The position numbers were made by a program, and so were the translations under genes. From assembly GCA_007922225.1 (NCBI GenBank), contig ML680002.1, forward strand, positions 1 to 64,000: a DNA stretch of 64,000 bases, read 5' to 3'. This document shows positions 1 through 11,685 of the stretch, one piece after another (the stretch's first letter is position 1; each line of letters opens with the position of its first letter). Below the pieces are notes generated by a model. The model was not told where the DNA came from, searched no databases, and saw nothing but the letters and a program-made list of their open reading frames with translations. The DNA is from Emydura subglobosa (taxonomy: Eukaryota; Chordata; Testudines; Chelidae).

Positions 1-532
1 TTTTAAATCTTGGATAGGAACCCAGGAGCCCTGGTTTCCAATCCTCCCTTATTATCCCACTAAATCCCCCTCCCTTCCTGGAACTGGGAACAGAACCCAG
101 GAGTCCTGGCTTCCAGCCCTCCCCCCTGCTATAGCCCACTAGAACCCTTCTCCGCCTCTCCAGCCCTCTCAGAGCTGAGGATTGCACTCATGAGTCCCAG
201 GCAATGTGTGACCTAGGGACCATTAACACTGGAGCTGGGTAGGGAGTTTCCAGCAAAGCAGGGTTTTAAAGGAAAATGCCCATGAGTCAAATGTGAAACG
301 TTTCTGATGGTATCTGCCTCATTCCTAGTTGTGGTTTGGGGGGCAGACCTTCCGGGCAGGCCTATCTTGGGCACATCCCTGGAACCAGGGCCCCCAGTCC
401 TTCCAGAATATCCAATTTCTGCACCCCATTGAGCAATCTGCCCCAAAAGCTAGGTAGCCCCAGGAAGTCAGATGGCAGCCCTGTGGTCCCTGGACTGGGG
501 CTGTCCACCTTGTGGAGGAGCTGCAGATATAG
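1..532 (-). other. Intron 1 of CYP2 copy A (left part)
   Basis: This non-coding stretch aligns with roughly 44,280-44,665 in intron 1 of CYP2 copy B. Shared landmarks include the 'ccagcaaa-caggg-tttta' block followed by 'atgagtcaaa-gtgaaac'. Exon 2 of copy A would therefore lie just left of the window. Short open frames here have no recognisable protein content. Confidence 0.6.
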
Positions 533-1640
533 AATCACAAAATATTAGAGTTGGAAGAGACCTCAGGAGATATCTATTCCATCTCCCTTCTCAAAGCAGG
601 ACCAACCCTCACTAAATCATCAGAGCCACGGCTTTGTCAAGCTGCAGCTTAAAAACCTCTAAAGACAGAGATTCCACCACTCCCAAGGTAAGCTATTCTA
701 GTGCTTCACCACCTTCCTAGTGAATTTTTTTCCCTAATATCCAACCTAGATGTCCCCCACTGTAACTTGAGACCTTTGCTCCTTGTTCTGTCATCTGGCA
801 CCATTGAGAACAGCCTAGCTCCATCCTCCCTGGAACCCCTTTCAGGTAGTTAAAGGCAGCTATCAAATCCCCCCTCACTCTTCTCTTTTCCAGACTAAAC
901 AAGCCCAGTTCCCTCAGCCTCTCCTCATCAGTCTTGTGCTCCAGCCCCCTATTAATTTTTGTTGTCCTCCACTGGACTCTCTCCGACTTGTCCACATCCT
1001 TTGTGAGGTGGGGGGCCCAAAACTGGACACAGTACTCCAAATGCGGCCTCACCAATGCTGAAGAGAGGGAAATAATCACTCAATCTGCTTTCAATGCTCC
1101 TACTATGAGCACACTGTTGGCTCATATGCAGATTCTCATCCACTGTAACCCCCAGGTCCTTTTCTGCAGAATTGCTGCCTCCTCGTTGGTCCCCTGTCTG
1201 TAGCTGTGCATGGGATTCTTCTGTCCTAAGTGACGGACTCTGCACTTGTCCTGTTTGAACCTCATCAGATTTCTTTTGGCCCAATCCTCCAATTTGTCTA
1301 GGTCCCTCTGTATCCTATCCCTACCTTCCAGGGTATCTACCACTCCCCCATCTTCGTGTCATCTGCAAACTTCCTGAGGGTGCAATCTACCCCATCCTCC
1401 AGATCATTAATGAAGTTGTTGAACAAAACTGGCCCCAGGACAGACTCCTGGGGCACTCCGCTTGCGACCAACTGCCAACTAGACATGGAGCCATTGCTCA
1501 CTATCAATTGAGCTCTATGCTCCAGCCAGTTCTTTATCCATTTTGTAGTCCATTCATCCAACCCATACTTCTTTAACTTGCTGATAAGAATACTGTAGAG
1601 ATTGTATCCAAAGCTTTGCTAAAGTCAAGGTATATCAGGG
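533..1640 (-). repeat. CR1 LINE fragment, 5'-truncated
   Basis: Read on the minus strand, this is the 3' part of a CR1 retrotransposon. The plus strand begins with the complement of the typical CR1 3' tail, 'agaatcacaaaatattagagttgg'-like sequence, followed by conserved 3' UTR and reverse-transcriptase codons. Minus-strand frames at 1,337-1,561 and 717-1,343 carry the motifs [12 protein letters not shown] and FADDTK, which belong to the CR1 reverse transcriptase, plus the domain after it. The frame is broken by several shifts, so it is inactive. Copy B has no insertion at the equivalent place (about 44,665-44,690), so this CR1 landed in copy A intron 1 after the duplication. Confidence 0.85.
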
Positions 1641-2560
1641 CATGGTCACTGCCAAGTGAAATGGCCATAGTTGTCATCAGTTTCACTGCTGCTGTTCAGG
1701 GAGGCAGGTCAACTTGATACTGACAAGAATCATGATAGTTTCACTCAGCTGGTTTCAGAACTTCATAGATGCCAAGGCAAGGAAGGACCCTTGTGACTAC
1801 TACTTGGCAGCTCTGTGTTCTTGAGGAACCAGGGTGCAAAACTCTGACTTTCTGGCTCATCTGAACTCCCACCTCCACCCTCCCAGCCCCTCCTTGAACC
1901 AGAAATCAAAGGCGTCTCAATATGAAAAGGCAGTGGAAGACAAACCTAAAACCCTCCCAACAACCCCTAGCCTCATCTGCATCAAAGGTGTAAAAAGGAG
2001 GCATCTCAATTAGCACATCAAATGGAGAACAGAAGCCTCATCTACATCGAAGATGAAACAAGAATTAGCATAGCGAATGGAGAAGCAACCTCCAAACCAG
2101 GGACAGCACTGAACTCTTGGATTGGCAAAGCAGGGACGCACTGCATGAGGGGAAATCTCTGCTCTTGTTGTAAATGAACAAACACGTGCACATATCCAGC
2201 TCCGCAGTTATCAGACCATTCTAGATATTGATATGCAAAACACTGAATCTGCCTGGTTGCATTGTGAGGACTGATCAGCTCCTTTTGTCCAGCATAAAGA
2301 AAACCACTCTGGGGTACTCCGGGTCCCAGCTCCCAGGTGGGAGCCCAGAGGCAGCCTCCTGCATCTGACAAGCTGGTCTTGCAGCTGGGCGGCAATCACC
2401 CACACTGTGGCTCTGAGCCAGGAGACGGCCTCCTGCACCACATCTTGAAGACAGGCAACAGTCGCCTGCCCACATCCCTTAAAAAGAAAAACTCAGTTTT
2501 AATCAAACAAGATGCTGATGTTAATATTAATGCTAATGTTAACTCTTGTGATTAATTTGC
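1641..2560. other. Copy A intron 1 continuation, no gene seen
   Basis: Positions about 1,655-1,800 align with 44,690-44,820 of copy B ('ccaagtgaaatggccatag...ctcagctggtttca'). The rest, to about 2,560, contains short open frames on both strands with no recognisable domain. I see no gene. Confidence 0.5.
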
Positions 2561-2599
2561 TGATGATGCCAAGAACTGTAAAATGTACCATGTGTGATC

Positions 2600-3490
2600 T
2601 TTTGAAAACCATTGCACAAGTAATACAAAATACATAATACAAAACCAAGAAGGGAAAATTCCTGTGATGCATTCAGCAGTGTCTAGGGACACCCCTTTCC
2701 GAATCAGTTTTTCGCAGGGACCATGACAATGTTTGGCCTATGAGTAACCATTTCTAATATCGCTGATACCAATATTACTGACTTTCAATAAATATCACAG
2801 AGGATAAGCCATGCAGGGAACCAATGGAAATGTCATGAGTGACTAAGATTGATAAGCACCTTTATATGTATGTATCAATGTTGTATGATAAGTTCTAACC
2901 ATGTCTGGTGTGTCTGTATTTCAACTTGTGCCGTGTTTCTGGCCAAACCCTTCCCCTGTTGCCCCCCACCCCAAAACAAGATGGTAGCAACACTAAGCCT
3001 GCTTAATGGCCCCCCAAGGAAACTCACAGGTACAAGAAATCCAATGAAAGAACCCAGGGGCTGCACCTTACGTGTCATCAGGGCATGTAAGAAGTTAAGA
3101 ACATGCCTAGGGACAGGGGACTCTGTGGTATTTCCATGCCATGCTGAGTCTGGGAGAAGCCACATGGCAAAGGGGCATAAAAGGCAGCTGCACCATCCCC
3201 ATCTTGTCTTCATTCCTACTTCCTACCTCTGGATCAACTCATCTACAACTGAATCTGTGAAACAAAGGATGGAGACCCAACCAAGTATTGGATGTGCATC
3301 AGAGGGACTGCACAAGCCTGAAGACTCCACAGTTATGCTGAGCGTCTGATACATATTTGAACTTTACAGTCATTTGTATGTATCTGATTGTTTTGACAGC
3401 AACATTTTTGGTAATGGGAACAGAGTTTACTGGACTTAGTTGCTAAATGGGGGCCAGAGACTGGAATGCAATAAAGGGGGCCGTGTATAT
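2600..3490 (+). repeat. Interspersed repeat, LTR-like, unassigned
   Basis: This block has a TATA-like 'cataaaag' at about 3,175 and an AATAAA at about 3,469. It has no counterpart at the equivalent place in copy B intron 1 and is therefore probably an insertion. The 166-residue frame at 2,849-3,349 has no recognisable domain and spans the TATA-like box, so I do not call it a gene. An LTR is one possibility, but I could not define its ends. Confidence 0.3.
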
Positions 3491-3909
3491 TCTTGTTATT
3501 AGCTTCTTAACAACCCGTGTGAGAGATCAGAAACACTGTTTGTGAGTGGTCGGTGAGTCTCCCACCAGTTTGGGAGAATCTGCTCTCCTTTTGCACCCTG
3601 CCCTGACCTTGGCATTTTCAGGAGGGCTACACTAGCCACAGACGGGTCACAATATAAATCAGAGAGGCTACACTTGGCACTTGGGTGAACAACGGTACAA
3701 GATGGGATCAGGCCCTGGCTATGCCTAAATTGCAACGCTGCCCTGTCCTTTCTGCTAGAAGGGCTGTTTATGCCTGCATCGAATTATCCTTCTCAACTCT
3801 CTTATCATTATCTACACCAACAAAAGACAGCCAGAAATTCACCAGCATGGTGCAGACATTTCCCATTGTTCACCTGCCACCCCGGCTCGGAAGGCAAATC
3901 CCCCCTTAG

Positions 3910-4085
3910 CATGAGAAGAGATTTGACCATGGCCTTGGTATCCAGCTGCAGCAGATTCCCCAGAAGGGGTAGCAGGCGTGGGCATGGGGACAAATGCCCT
4001 GTTTTATTCTGGCCCTTCCCGTTGAGGAACAAGAGCAGGCAGGAGAAACAGGTGACCAGCAAAGTCAGCGTGGGTGCATATCCAT
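3910..4085 (-). pseudogene. CYP2 copy A, exon 1 (pseudogene)
   Basis: This is the first coding exon of a family 2 cytochrome P450, which would be an ER-membrane heme monooxygenase. It aligns along its length with exon 1 of copy B (46,903-47,082): ATG-GAT start, hydrophobic anchor rich in Leu and Cys, basic NGKGQ linker and the proline-rich hinge. Two lesions are visible. Four bases are missing right after the third codon (176 versus 180 bases), which shifts the frame into an early TGA. The splice donor GT is CT (positions 909-908 on the minus strand). Exon 2 would lie left of the window. The remaining exons cannot be judged, but this copy cannot make a normal P450 from this exon. Confidence 0.85.
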
Positions 4086-4560
4086 GGCCCTGCATCAGGT
4101 GCTGCACTGGTGGATAATGCAACCCAGAGAAACCATGCTAAGCCATATGCAGGGTAACCACCCAGTGGGTGCTGCTGGCTGCATTTGTATTTAATGATTT
4201 TGGGATGATATAATTCCTAACTGCTCAGGAGGGAAAGGGCGGGTTTTGAAGTTGAGTCACTTGAGAGGCAGCTAGGCTGGGTGTCAAATGTAAGTAGGGC
4301 CTGGGGCTATGTGACAGCTGTTCTCAAGCTCAGAGGTGTCTCTTGCCCAGGTGAGCTCTGGTCAGGAGGCTAAACGCAGTGACACAGGCATGTCACATGC
4401 CCACTTTGTCCACCTGGCACCTACCTGGTACTCGCTCATGTCTTCAGGTTGTAAGTTCTTTGGCACATTCTCCCCACTCTAAGAGCCAGGAGTGGAACCC
4501 ATGAGTCCTGGCTTCCTGGCCCAGCTGCTTGGCCACGCTTCCTCAGGTGTAGAGCGAACA
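4086..4560 (-). promoter_or_regulatory. Upstream region of CYP2 copy A
   Basis: This aligns with 47,083-47,560 upstream of copy B. A TATTAAATA-type box (complement of 'tatttaatg' here, already mutated) and an AP-1-type TGAGTCA site at about 4,254 are shared between copies. The conservation is explained at least partly by the duplication itself. Confidence 0.4.
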
Positions 4561-4564
4561 GCTT

Positions 4565-5500
4565 CTAGAAATGTAGGAGTGAGAAGGCTCATCTAGGTCA
4601 GCCCCTGCACTAAGGCAGAACTTAGTATAACCCCCCTAGACCATCCCTGACAGGTGTTTGTCTGACCTGCTCATATTAACCTCCAGTGACAGAGGTACTA
4701 CAACCTCCCTGATAATATGCTTCAGAGCTTCAACACCCGGGCACTTCAGAAGGTTTTCCTAAGGTCCAACCTAAACTGCACTTGCTGCAATTTAAGCCTA
4801 TTGTTTTTGTCCTATCCTCAGAGGGAACGAGAGACAACGATCACCCTCCTCTTTACAACAACCTTTTCCATACCCGAGGATGTATCGTGTTCCCCCTCAG
4901 TCTTTTCTTGTCCCACATAAACAAACTCAGTGTTTTCAATCATTCCTCGTCATTCGTGTGTTCTGAAACTCCGGCCATTTCTGCTGCTCTTCTCTGGACT
5001 TTCTCCAATTTGCCCTCACCTTTTCTGAAATCTGGCACCCAGAACTGGACAGAAGAGTCTAGCTGAGTCCTTATCAGCACGGAGTACGGCGGAAGAATCA
5101 CTTCTCGTGTCTTGCTCACAAAACTCCTGCTAACACAGCCACTATTGAGGTTTGTTTTTTTACAACCGTGTTACACTGTTAACTCCTATTTCGTCTGAAA
5201 TCCCCTGTGACTCCCAGATCCCTTTCCACAGGACTCCTTTCTAGGCAGTCATTTCCCGTTCTGTTTTTGTGCAGCTGATTGTTCCTTCCCAAGGGAAGTA
5301 CTTTGTCTTTGTCCTTTCATTAATTCAGGCCATTTCTCCACTCTGCCAAGATCATTTTGAATTCTAACTCTGGCCTCCAAAGTACTTGCAACCCCGAGCT
5401 TGGTGTCACCCACAAACCTTACTAGCACACTCTCTGGGCCATTATCCAAACCAGGTGTGATGCTGTTAAACAGAACCAGACCCTGGAATGACTTTCACTA
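4565..5500 (-). repeat. CR1 LINE fragment, second subfamily
   Basis: On the minus strand this is the 3' portion of a CR1 element. Diagnostic plus-strand text includes 'aacctaaactgcacttgctgcaatttaa' (split here as a landmark only) and the 'tctggactttctccaatttg' block, both typical of sauropsid CR1 3' regions. The minus frame at 5,249-5,449 is a decayed piece of the reverse transcriptase tail. Its 3' end is shared with 47,570-47,780 beside copy B, so this CR1 predates the duplication and was shortened beside copy B. Confidence 0.8.
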
Positions 5501-7250
5501 CTTCCAACCTCCCCTCCTGCCGCCCGTGCAGTCCCTGTGATAATTGTACGGCACCGACATCAACAGCGCTGGTGGATGTGGCTGACACTTCACTGGGTGG
5601 GATGGGGGTGAGGGATCAGCCCGACGGTTTTTATGTTACAGAGATAATACTTTGATTAATCCCCTAACTGATGAAGTCATAATGAGCTAACAATTAAACA
5701 TTGCTTGAGCTGTAGAAATGCTCTGGATGTACAGTTATGGGGTAACTAATCACTGCTTAACCAGGGCAAGGTCTGAGGCCTTGTGTTGGCTAAGCAGTAG
5801 CAGCCACATTATGGAGACAGCAGCCATAAACTAAAAAGCATGTGATCACATCTTCACATCCGCATCCTACTATCATTCATCAGTGTAATATCTGGCCGTT
5901 AAGAAGTTGCCACTGTCCTAATAGTAACGACTAGCACCAGATAAAGAAACAGATCTGAAGGTGTTAAAAAAACACTTTGTTAGATTCTGTCTGGCAAACA
6001 GTTAGTAGGAAGTGAGAGCCTGAGACAGGAGGCCTGGTATGACAGGCCAGGTATGAGGCCTGAGGCCTCAACAAAAGTAATGGTCAAGCCCTGCTGTTAC
6101 AAAGCCAAGTTAGCAGGAGTCAGGCTGAGAGCCTGCCTGTAAGTTCACAGTAAGTGGGAAGAGCAGAGCTGGTATCACACACATATTGCTAAAGAAGCCT
6201 AGGTACAGGACACTCACACAAGCACATTCCAGAAAGGTATCAGAACATCCCAATACCCCAAAGATAATGAGGGCAGACTGATCCCTCAGAATGACAACAC
6301 GATGGATAGAGATCTTTTCTCAGAACCGTTTGCTATAAAGTAAAAGGTAGTATCTTACCAAGTCAGAGGGTGACAACTACACACGTCAGAGGGGCAATAT
6401 GAAACCTGTTTCTCTCAGTGTAGAAAGGCGGGTCTCAAAGGGGGAGTCTTTGTCTGGTTGAGTGATGAATGGAAAGTCCCTCTCTTTACTGAGCTGCTCC
6501 ATTGTTAGCGGCATACCAGTATTAAATGCACTTACAGCATGTATAGGGGGCTTTTTATCAGGCTCATTTGACAATAAAGCTGGCCTGGTATCTACATTGC
6601 TGAAAGGGATCTGTGATCTTTTTGAATGATCCGATCTTGATTTGGTGTCTCGCTAATCTGTTGTGCTGTGACAGAATACACACTGGGAGAACACATGCAG
6701 CCAACAACTGACAACAGTGGTTGTAAAATATATACTTTTATTGTTTTGTCTTATGGTTTCCACTTGTCTGTTGTTTATTGGAATGATTTCTGTCTCATTC
6801 TTAGATTGTTTCTGTCCGTTGTATAACGAACTGTGTAATATTTACATCAACTATAGTGGTGGGGTATGATTGATTAAAGAACTGTTTGTAATGGGCTAGG
6901 GGTGGTGTTTTGTAACACTTTCATTTCATATGATTGGTTAAGGTCTAGCTAAGTAGGACCCAAGTTTTAGCTGTTTAAACTGGAGTCTAAAAGGAAGTTC
7001 TTTGAAACCTAACTCCAGGACACAGCCCAAGATCAAAGCCGCCAGGCCTCAAACCCTGACCAAGTGTATTTACAGAAGCTGCAGTCCCCAGATAATCTGA
7101 TCCTGACTGGCCACCAGGGAAGTTTGTCTGCTTTCTTGGGCATGGTGAGCAGGGTATGCTTAGCAAGTGTAGTCTGTTTTGATAGTTGTTAATAAATAAA
7201 GGTTAAGGATATTACTGTGTAAGGCTCCGTTGCTGGTAAAAGCCCTCAGT
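5500..7250. repeat. Repeat-derived DNA upstream of copy A
   Basis: Two parts (about 5,960-5,997 and 6,710-7,250) align with 47,790-48,360 upstream of copy B. About 700 bases between them (5,998-6,705) are absent beside copy B and are probably an insertion here, or a deletion there. The 62-residue minus frame at 6,386-6,574 in that block has no recognisable domain. AT-rich composition and an 'aataaataaa' at about 7,190 suggest an old LTR or other retroelement, but I cannot name it. Confidence 0.4.
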
Positions 7251-7460
7251 AAATGACCCCCGGAGCCCTACAAATTGGGAAAGGGTGAGTTTTTCAATTA
7301 AACAGATTATGCCCTGAGCCCTACGGATGGGTGACCCTGAGCTGAGAGTATGAGTTGGGTAAGGGTATGTGCCTTTCCCCAGAGCTCTATGGACTGAGAA
7401 AGGGTGAGGGTGCCTTAACTGGGTTATGCCTTGAGCACTACAGATTGGAGTAAAAGTGTG
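7250..7460 (+). repeat. Degenerate tandem repeat, about 60-90 bp unit
   Basis: Four imperfect units share the core 'gagcyctayrgattggg-aaagggtgag' near 7,258, 7,317, 7,380 and 7,433. A shorter array is present near 48,400-48,490, at the equivalent position beside copy B. Confidence 0.5.
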
Positions 7461-9400
7461 CCCTAGTTAAAACGTGAAACTGAGGCATCTTAGCAATGCT
7501 AAGTTGTTTTTTTAAACATAGCCCCTCTAATGCTAATAAAGAAGGGAGAATCCTACCTGAAGCAGTGGGCCTGGGAAATGTGCCCCAGCCTTGCCTGTTC
7601 TGCATGATCTCTGAAGCCTAAGAACCCAGGAGTCCAGGTATCCAAGTAATCTGCCCTCCCGCTCCTTCCCCCCCCCCCCCACATGCAGGCATCATTCGCT
7701 TTTGTTGCCAAGCCCAGAGCCTTTAGGAGCAGGCGGGGGCCTGGGGCCATGACCATCATGCACACAACTGCTCCCCTGCCATGGATCTACCTGCAGATCT
7801 GAGGTACAGCACGAAGGGACAGTGGCAGGCTATGAAGGGTCACTCCCCCACCTAATTTTCTAAGGGAGCTCTGGATACCTAGAAATTAACTACATACCCT
7901 GCCACACAACACACACACACACATTTATCCCACCACACCAGATCCAGGCTTAGGTGACCACACGCTGCTGATCTCAGCTGTCACATCTCATTCTGCAACC
8001 ACCTGTAAAATCCAGAGTGCTGACGGGTGAGGGCACAGGGCAAATTCCCTGCACACTGAGGCTGCTGCTGTTCCCTCCAGATAAAACTAATAAATAATCC
8101 TCTTCTGATGAGTGTCCCACTCCAAGAACAGATGCCCCTAGGTCCCTTGAGCAGCTCCCAGTACCTGAGCACCCCTCAGCCGTTAGTGAATTCATCATCC
8201 CCCTGGGGGCACAGGGTGCCCCATACTGCAGTGGCCCAGAAGCACTCAGTGACTTGCCCTGTGTTAGATGCTGAGTGCTGGAGCTTCCCTCTCACATCAC
8301 ACATAGATGCTGTCAAGTTTATTTCTGCCCAACAAACTAGGACTACAAGACTCGCCAGAGCAAATCTGACCCATGCGTCCAGCCAGCCCTGTATCCCCTC
8401 ACCCCTGTGACAGATCCTGCTGCACCAAAGATGTGAGCAAGTTTATAGTTAGGGGATAAGCTGCTCCCAGGAAAGATGGCTTCTGCCTGCGGGTTTCGTT
8501 CCCTTCCACACTCTCAGAGCTGTTTTATTTCTGGTAGTCTCATGCTCCACAGACGTGTTAGATCCTGCCTCCCAACCCCGGGCAACAGGATGCTCTGATC
8601 CCCTTCGTGCACCACATGTGAACTTAGAGTGACTCCAGTCAGCAGGGTTGATCTCAATTGACGTGGCAGTAACTTAGCAAAGAAATCTGGCCCTGGGGCC
8701 ATAAGGTACTTGGTGCTGCATGTCCCGGTGCAATGACCAGGAGAGCTGAGATCCGTGGGCTGGTTTGATGTGGGGCCCAGGGGCAGGGTAAAGCAGGGAA
8801 GTTGGCAGTGCACAGAGACCTATGACTGTCGCTTCTTGTGCCTGTTTTCAGCGCAGCAAGGGGGCCACCTTCTGGTCACTTGCAGCTTCTCACCCCATCT
8901 CTGTTTTGATTCACCGCAGGTGAAAGGAGCTGGTCCGAAAGCCACGATCCCTTCTCATGATCTTCCCCAACACTCAGGAGCTGCCAGTCCCTTGTACATT
9001 CCAGCCCCTGGGGCAGAACCCAGGAGTCCTGGCTCCCAGGCCCTTGCTGTAAGTCCTAGATCCCCCTTCCCTCTATCCTGCTGCCCCAAGTCCAAGTGCA
9101 AAGGAAGCGATACATGGTTTATAGCACAGACCGGCCACCAGGGGGCAGCACAGCACCACCATCCCAGTGTCTGCAAGGATCTGGCAGGTTAGCAGCAGCC
9201 TCGCGCAGGGCGTGTGGTACCCTCACATCCCCACAGCGGGCACTTCTGCGGCAAGGGCCCAAGTCAGGAAGAACTCACCCCACCCATCTGCCACGGTCTG
9301 GGGGATCCACGAACTCAGGGCTGGCCACGCCAGGAGCCCACACTCACAGCCTGTCACCCCTTAGTGGAGATGGCATCCTGCACTTCCCAGCACAAAGCCT
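7461..9400. other. Intergenic DNA, no gene recognised
   Basis: This contains a C homopolymer near 7,669-7,680, a CA run near 7,909-7,922, and fragments of the 'caggagtcctggctcccag' SINE type at about 7,625 and 9,020. Open frames of up to 145 codons (for example 8,755-9,192) are not supported by any domain or splice pattern. I see no gene. Confidence 0.5.
9131..9150 (+). promoter_or_regulatory. CTCF-like motif
   Basis: The sequence CCACCAGGGGGCAGCA at about 9,135-9,150 matches the core of the vertebrate CTCF consensus (CCACNAGGGGGCR). Only the motif is seen; occupancy is unknown. Confidence 0.4.
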
Positions 9401-9404
9401 TCTC

Positions 9405-9605
9405 CTGGACAGGTGTAGAACCACCCACCGCATCTGGCCCCAGGAGGCAGCTGCTTCTCAGCATCGGGTGAGGGGTCCTGTATAATCACCTCCCACCCAG
9501 TGTCCCACCCCAGAGGCAGTTGCATCTCAGTGCCAGGAAGGGTCCCTTTATAACCAGCTCCCATGTCCCAACCTAGAGGTGGTCACATCTCAGCACAGCT
9601 GCTTT
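9405..9605 (-). repeat. 63-65 bp minisatellite, minus orientation
   Basis: Three degenerate units of a tandem repeat, each with 'gaggtggctgcatctcagcac'-type sequence followed by a 'cctttataacc' box. They are the complement of the units at 51,790-51,905 and 52,615-52,730. Confidence 0.5.
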
Positions 9606-10354
9606 GGGAGTGCAGGTGGGCCAGGACCCAGAGCCACTGCAATCTGCTCCTAGCTCCCTTATGTGGCCCCGGCCGTGTGGCTCAGACATGACCCCCTGCT
9701 CCCAGCGCAGGGCCCATGGGTGTGAAGGCAGCTACTCCAGGGTGGTCTCTGGAAGCCTTTGGGGAAAGGCCTTTCCCCAGAGGCGGGTGATGTGCCACGG
9801 CCCAGAGGCAGAGGAGGCGCAATGTCAGAGAGGAAGGAGCCGTATGGAGCAGGGGATGGAGCGAGGCTGGGGGTGGAAAGAGACTCCTCCGCCCCACGGA
9901 TAAGTGTTTGGGGGAAGGACAGAGTTCCATGCCCCCCACTCCTCCGGTTGCAACAAAGAGGGGGCAGGCACAGTGTGCATACTGACTGGTGCGGCCCACA
10001 GTAGTTGGATAAGGTGATGGTGTTGGCCAAATCTTGTTTTTGAGAAATACATGAAAGAACAGAGCCACAAACAGCCTCCCCCCCCACACCTTCCTATCAA
10101 AAGGCGCTTCAGCCTGATGCATTGTAACTTTAATCAAAAGTTAAAACCTCAGCTAACTCTTATTGTTCAGCCTTTGAAATGTTCACTTACTTTCTATGTC
10201 TATTTCTTTTAAGACCATTTTATCTGTTAATTTTACTCATTTTCAATATATTTGTAAAAACCCTATTTTAAGTATATGAAGCCATACTGTGAAATATAAT
10301 ATAAATGCTTTCATTTGTAAAAGACACTTTCAAAAATGAAATAACGTTTGCTAT
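9606..10354. other. Intergenic DNA left of ERV-1
   Basis: The left half is GC-rich with overlapping frames on both strands that look like composition artefacts. From about 10,110 the sequence turns AT-rich up to the provirus boundary. No gene is recognised. Confidence 0.4.
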
Positions 10355-10899
10355 TGAAGGAAAATAATCATTTGCTTGACCACAGTTACTCCATTTTAGT
10401 TGTTTTTAGTGTTCTGTTTTCTGTTGAAATCACCCACCCCCTTCTCTTTTCTTTGTTTATGGTGCTTATCTCTGCCAAGGTCAGAGAGAGAGATTAACAG
10501 GAGAAATGAGGAATCAGCCTTAAGTAGTTTTTGCTTTCTTTTTCGTCTTGGGAAATAGACTAGACAATTTTGATAGATAAGTTGAAATCTTCTGCCCTTA
10601 TCTTTTATGTTATGCATATCTTTATAGTTAGAAGATGTAGAAAGTGTAAAGCCAATAGTAATAATAATAATAATTTGAGTGTACCAATAAGCATTAAGAA
10701 TTTATGCATATGTAATTTCTTTGTTTGTGTTTGTATAAATATGCAAGAGAACATGCCTTCGGGGTCTCACACTGACCACTTGCTGGGAAGTGTCCAACCT
10801 CTGCAGAAATAAAACTTGGAGACTGCCCAACTACCTGCGTGGATCTCTTTTCTATCTGGTGCATGGCTAATGAACCTCATTTGGAATCTTTTTCCAACA
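10355..10899 (+). repeat. ERV-1 5' LTR
   Basis: The LTR begins TGAAGG and ends CAACA. A TATAAAT box lies at 10,734-10,740 and an AATAAA polyadenylation signal at 10,808-10,813, which places the U3/R boundary between them. It is the same length as the 3' LTR. Confidence 0.93.
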
Positions 10900-10903
10900 A
10901 TTC

Positions 10904-10921
10904 TGGCGACTCCGCCGGGAC
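10904..10921 (+). promoter_or_regulatory. ERV-1 primer binding site
   Basis: The 18 bases TGGCGACTCCGCCGGGAC begin with the obligatory TGG four bases after the LTR, where a tRNA 3' end would anneal. I could not match the tRNA from memory with confidence. Confidence 0.7.
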
Positions 10922-11685
10922 GGCCTTGCAAACCAACCCTGAGTTCTGCACCAGCCAATGCCCCAGCCGGCAACACCCATGTTGAGTTCACCCGAGGGCT
11001 TTTGGACTGGGTTTAGAACTCAAGAGAAGGCTGTAAAGCAGTTGAGACCCTTTGCAGTCTCACAGTCTCCAAGGGATTCAGGTACTTGTATGTTTTGTGC
11101 TGTGTCTGTCCGGTTTTCTTAGGAGATTCCAAAACGGGCACTCTAGCACTGTCCTTGACAGTGGCCATGCGCTGGGCCGAAGGGCTATTTAGCGCGAAAG
11201 TCCTGGGTGGCACAAGGTTTTTCGTTCACGGAATCTCCTCAGCTTTTCTATCTGGTTTGTCTAGGACCAATTATTAGGTCCCTCCCCGGTTTCTCTGAAT
11301 ACTGGGCACACAGGCTGACCTATCTGCAGGCAGTCCAGCTGGTCTGAGGCAAGTCCTCTAAGGCCAGAAACGCTGTGTGGTGGACTTTCTTTTCCCGCAA
11401 GGAGACCATAGCTTATTCTATTCTGTCACTCTGTTTCTGATTTTGTAAAATCCTCCGGAGGTGTGTGTGTGTGTTTTTTTAAAGAGATAAGTGCATCCCC
11501 AATTGTTTAGTGCACAGATTGTCCACAAGGTATGAACAGGAGAAATAAGTGCTAGTTTAAGTACTAGGATAAGGGCTTGGATCAGGTTCACTGACCTGTC
11601 CTTAAGAGGACAAAAGCCGAGGCTGTGTTGACACAGAGTGTGTGGTGTGTGTGTGTGTGTGGAGTGATAGTGTTATGGACGGGAA
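10922..11685 (+). other. ERV-1 leader
   Basis: This is the untranslated leader between the primer binding site and gag. It contains two TG runs (about 11,461-11,472 and 11,638-11,661). No coding function is seen, but packaging signals normally lie here. Confidence 0.6.

Noticed and set aside
2849..3349. 166-codon plus-strand frame
   Set aside because: It lies in an inserted repeat, crosses a TATA-like box, and shows no recognisable protein.
8755..10137. Overlapping frames of 100-150 codons on both strands
   Set aside because: GC-rich composition, SINE and minisatellite content, and mutually overlapping frames argue for chance.
10904..10921. Naming the primer tRNA of ERV-1
   Set aside because: The site starts TGG as required, but I could not match the remaining bases to one tRNA with confidence.
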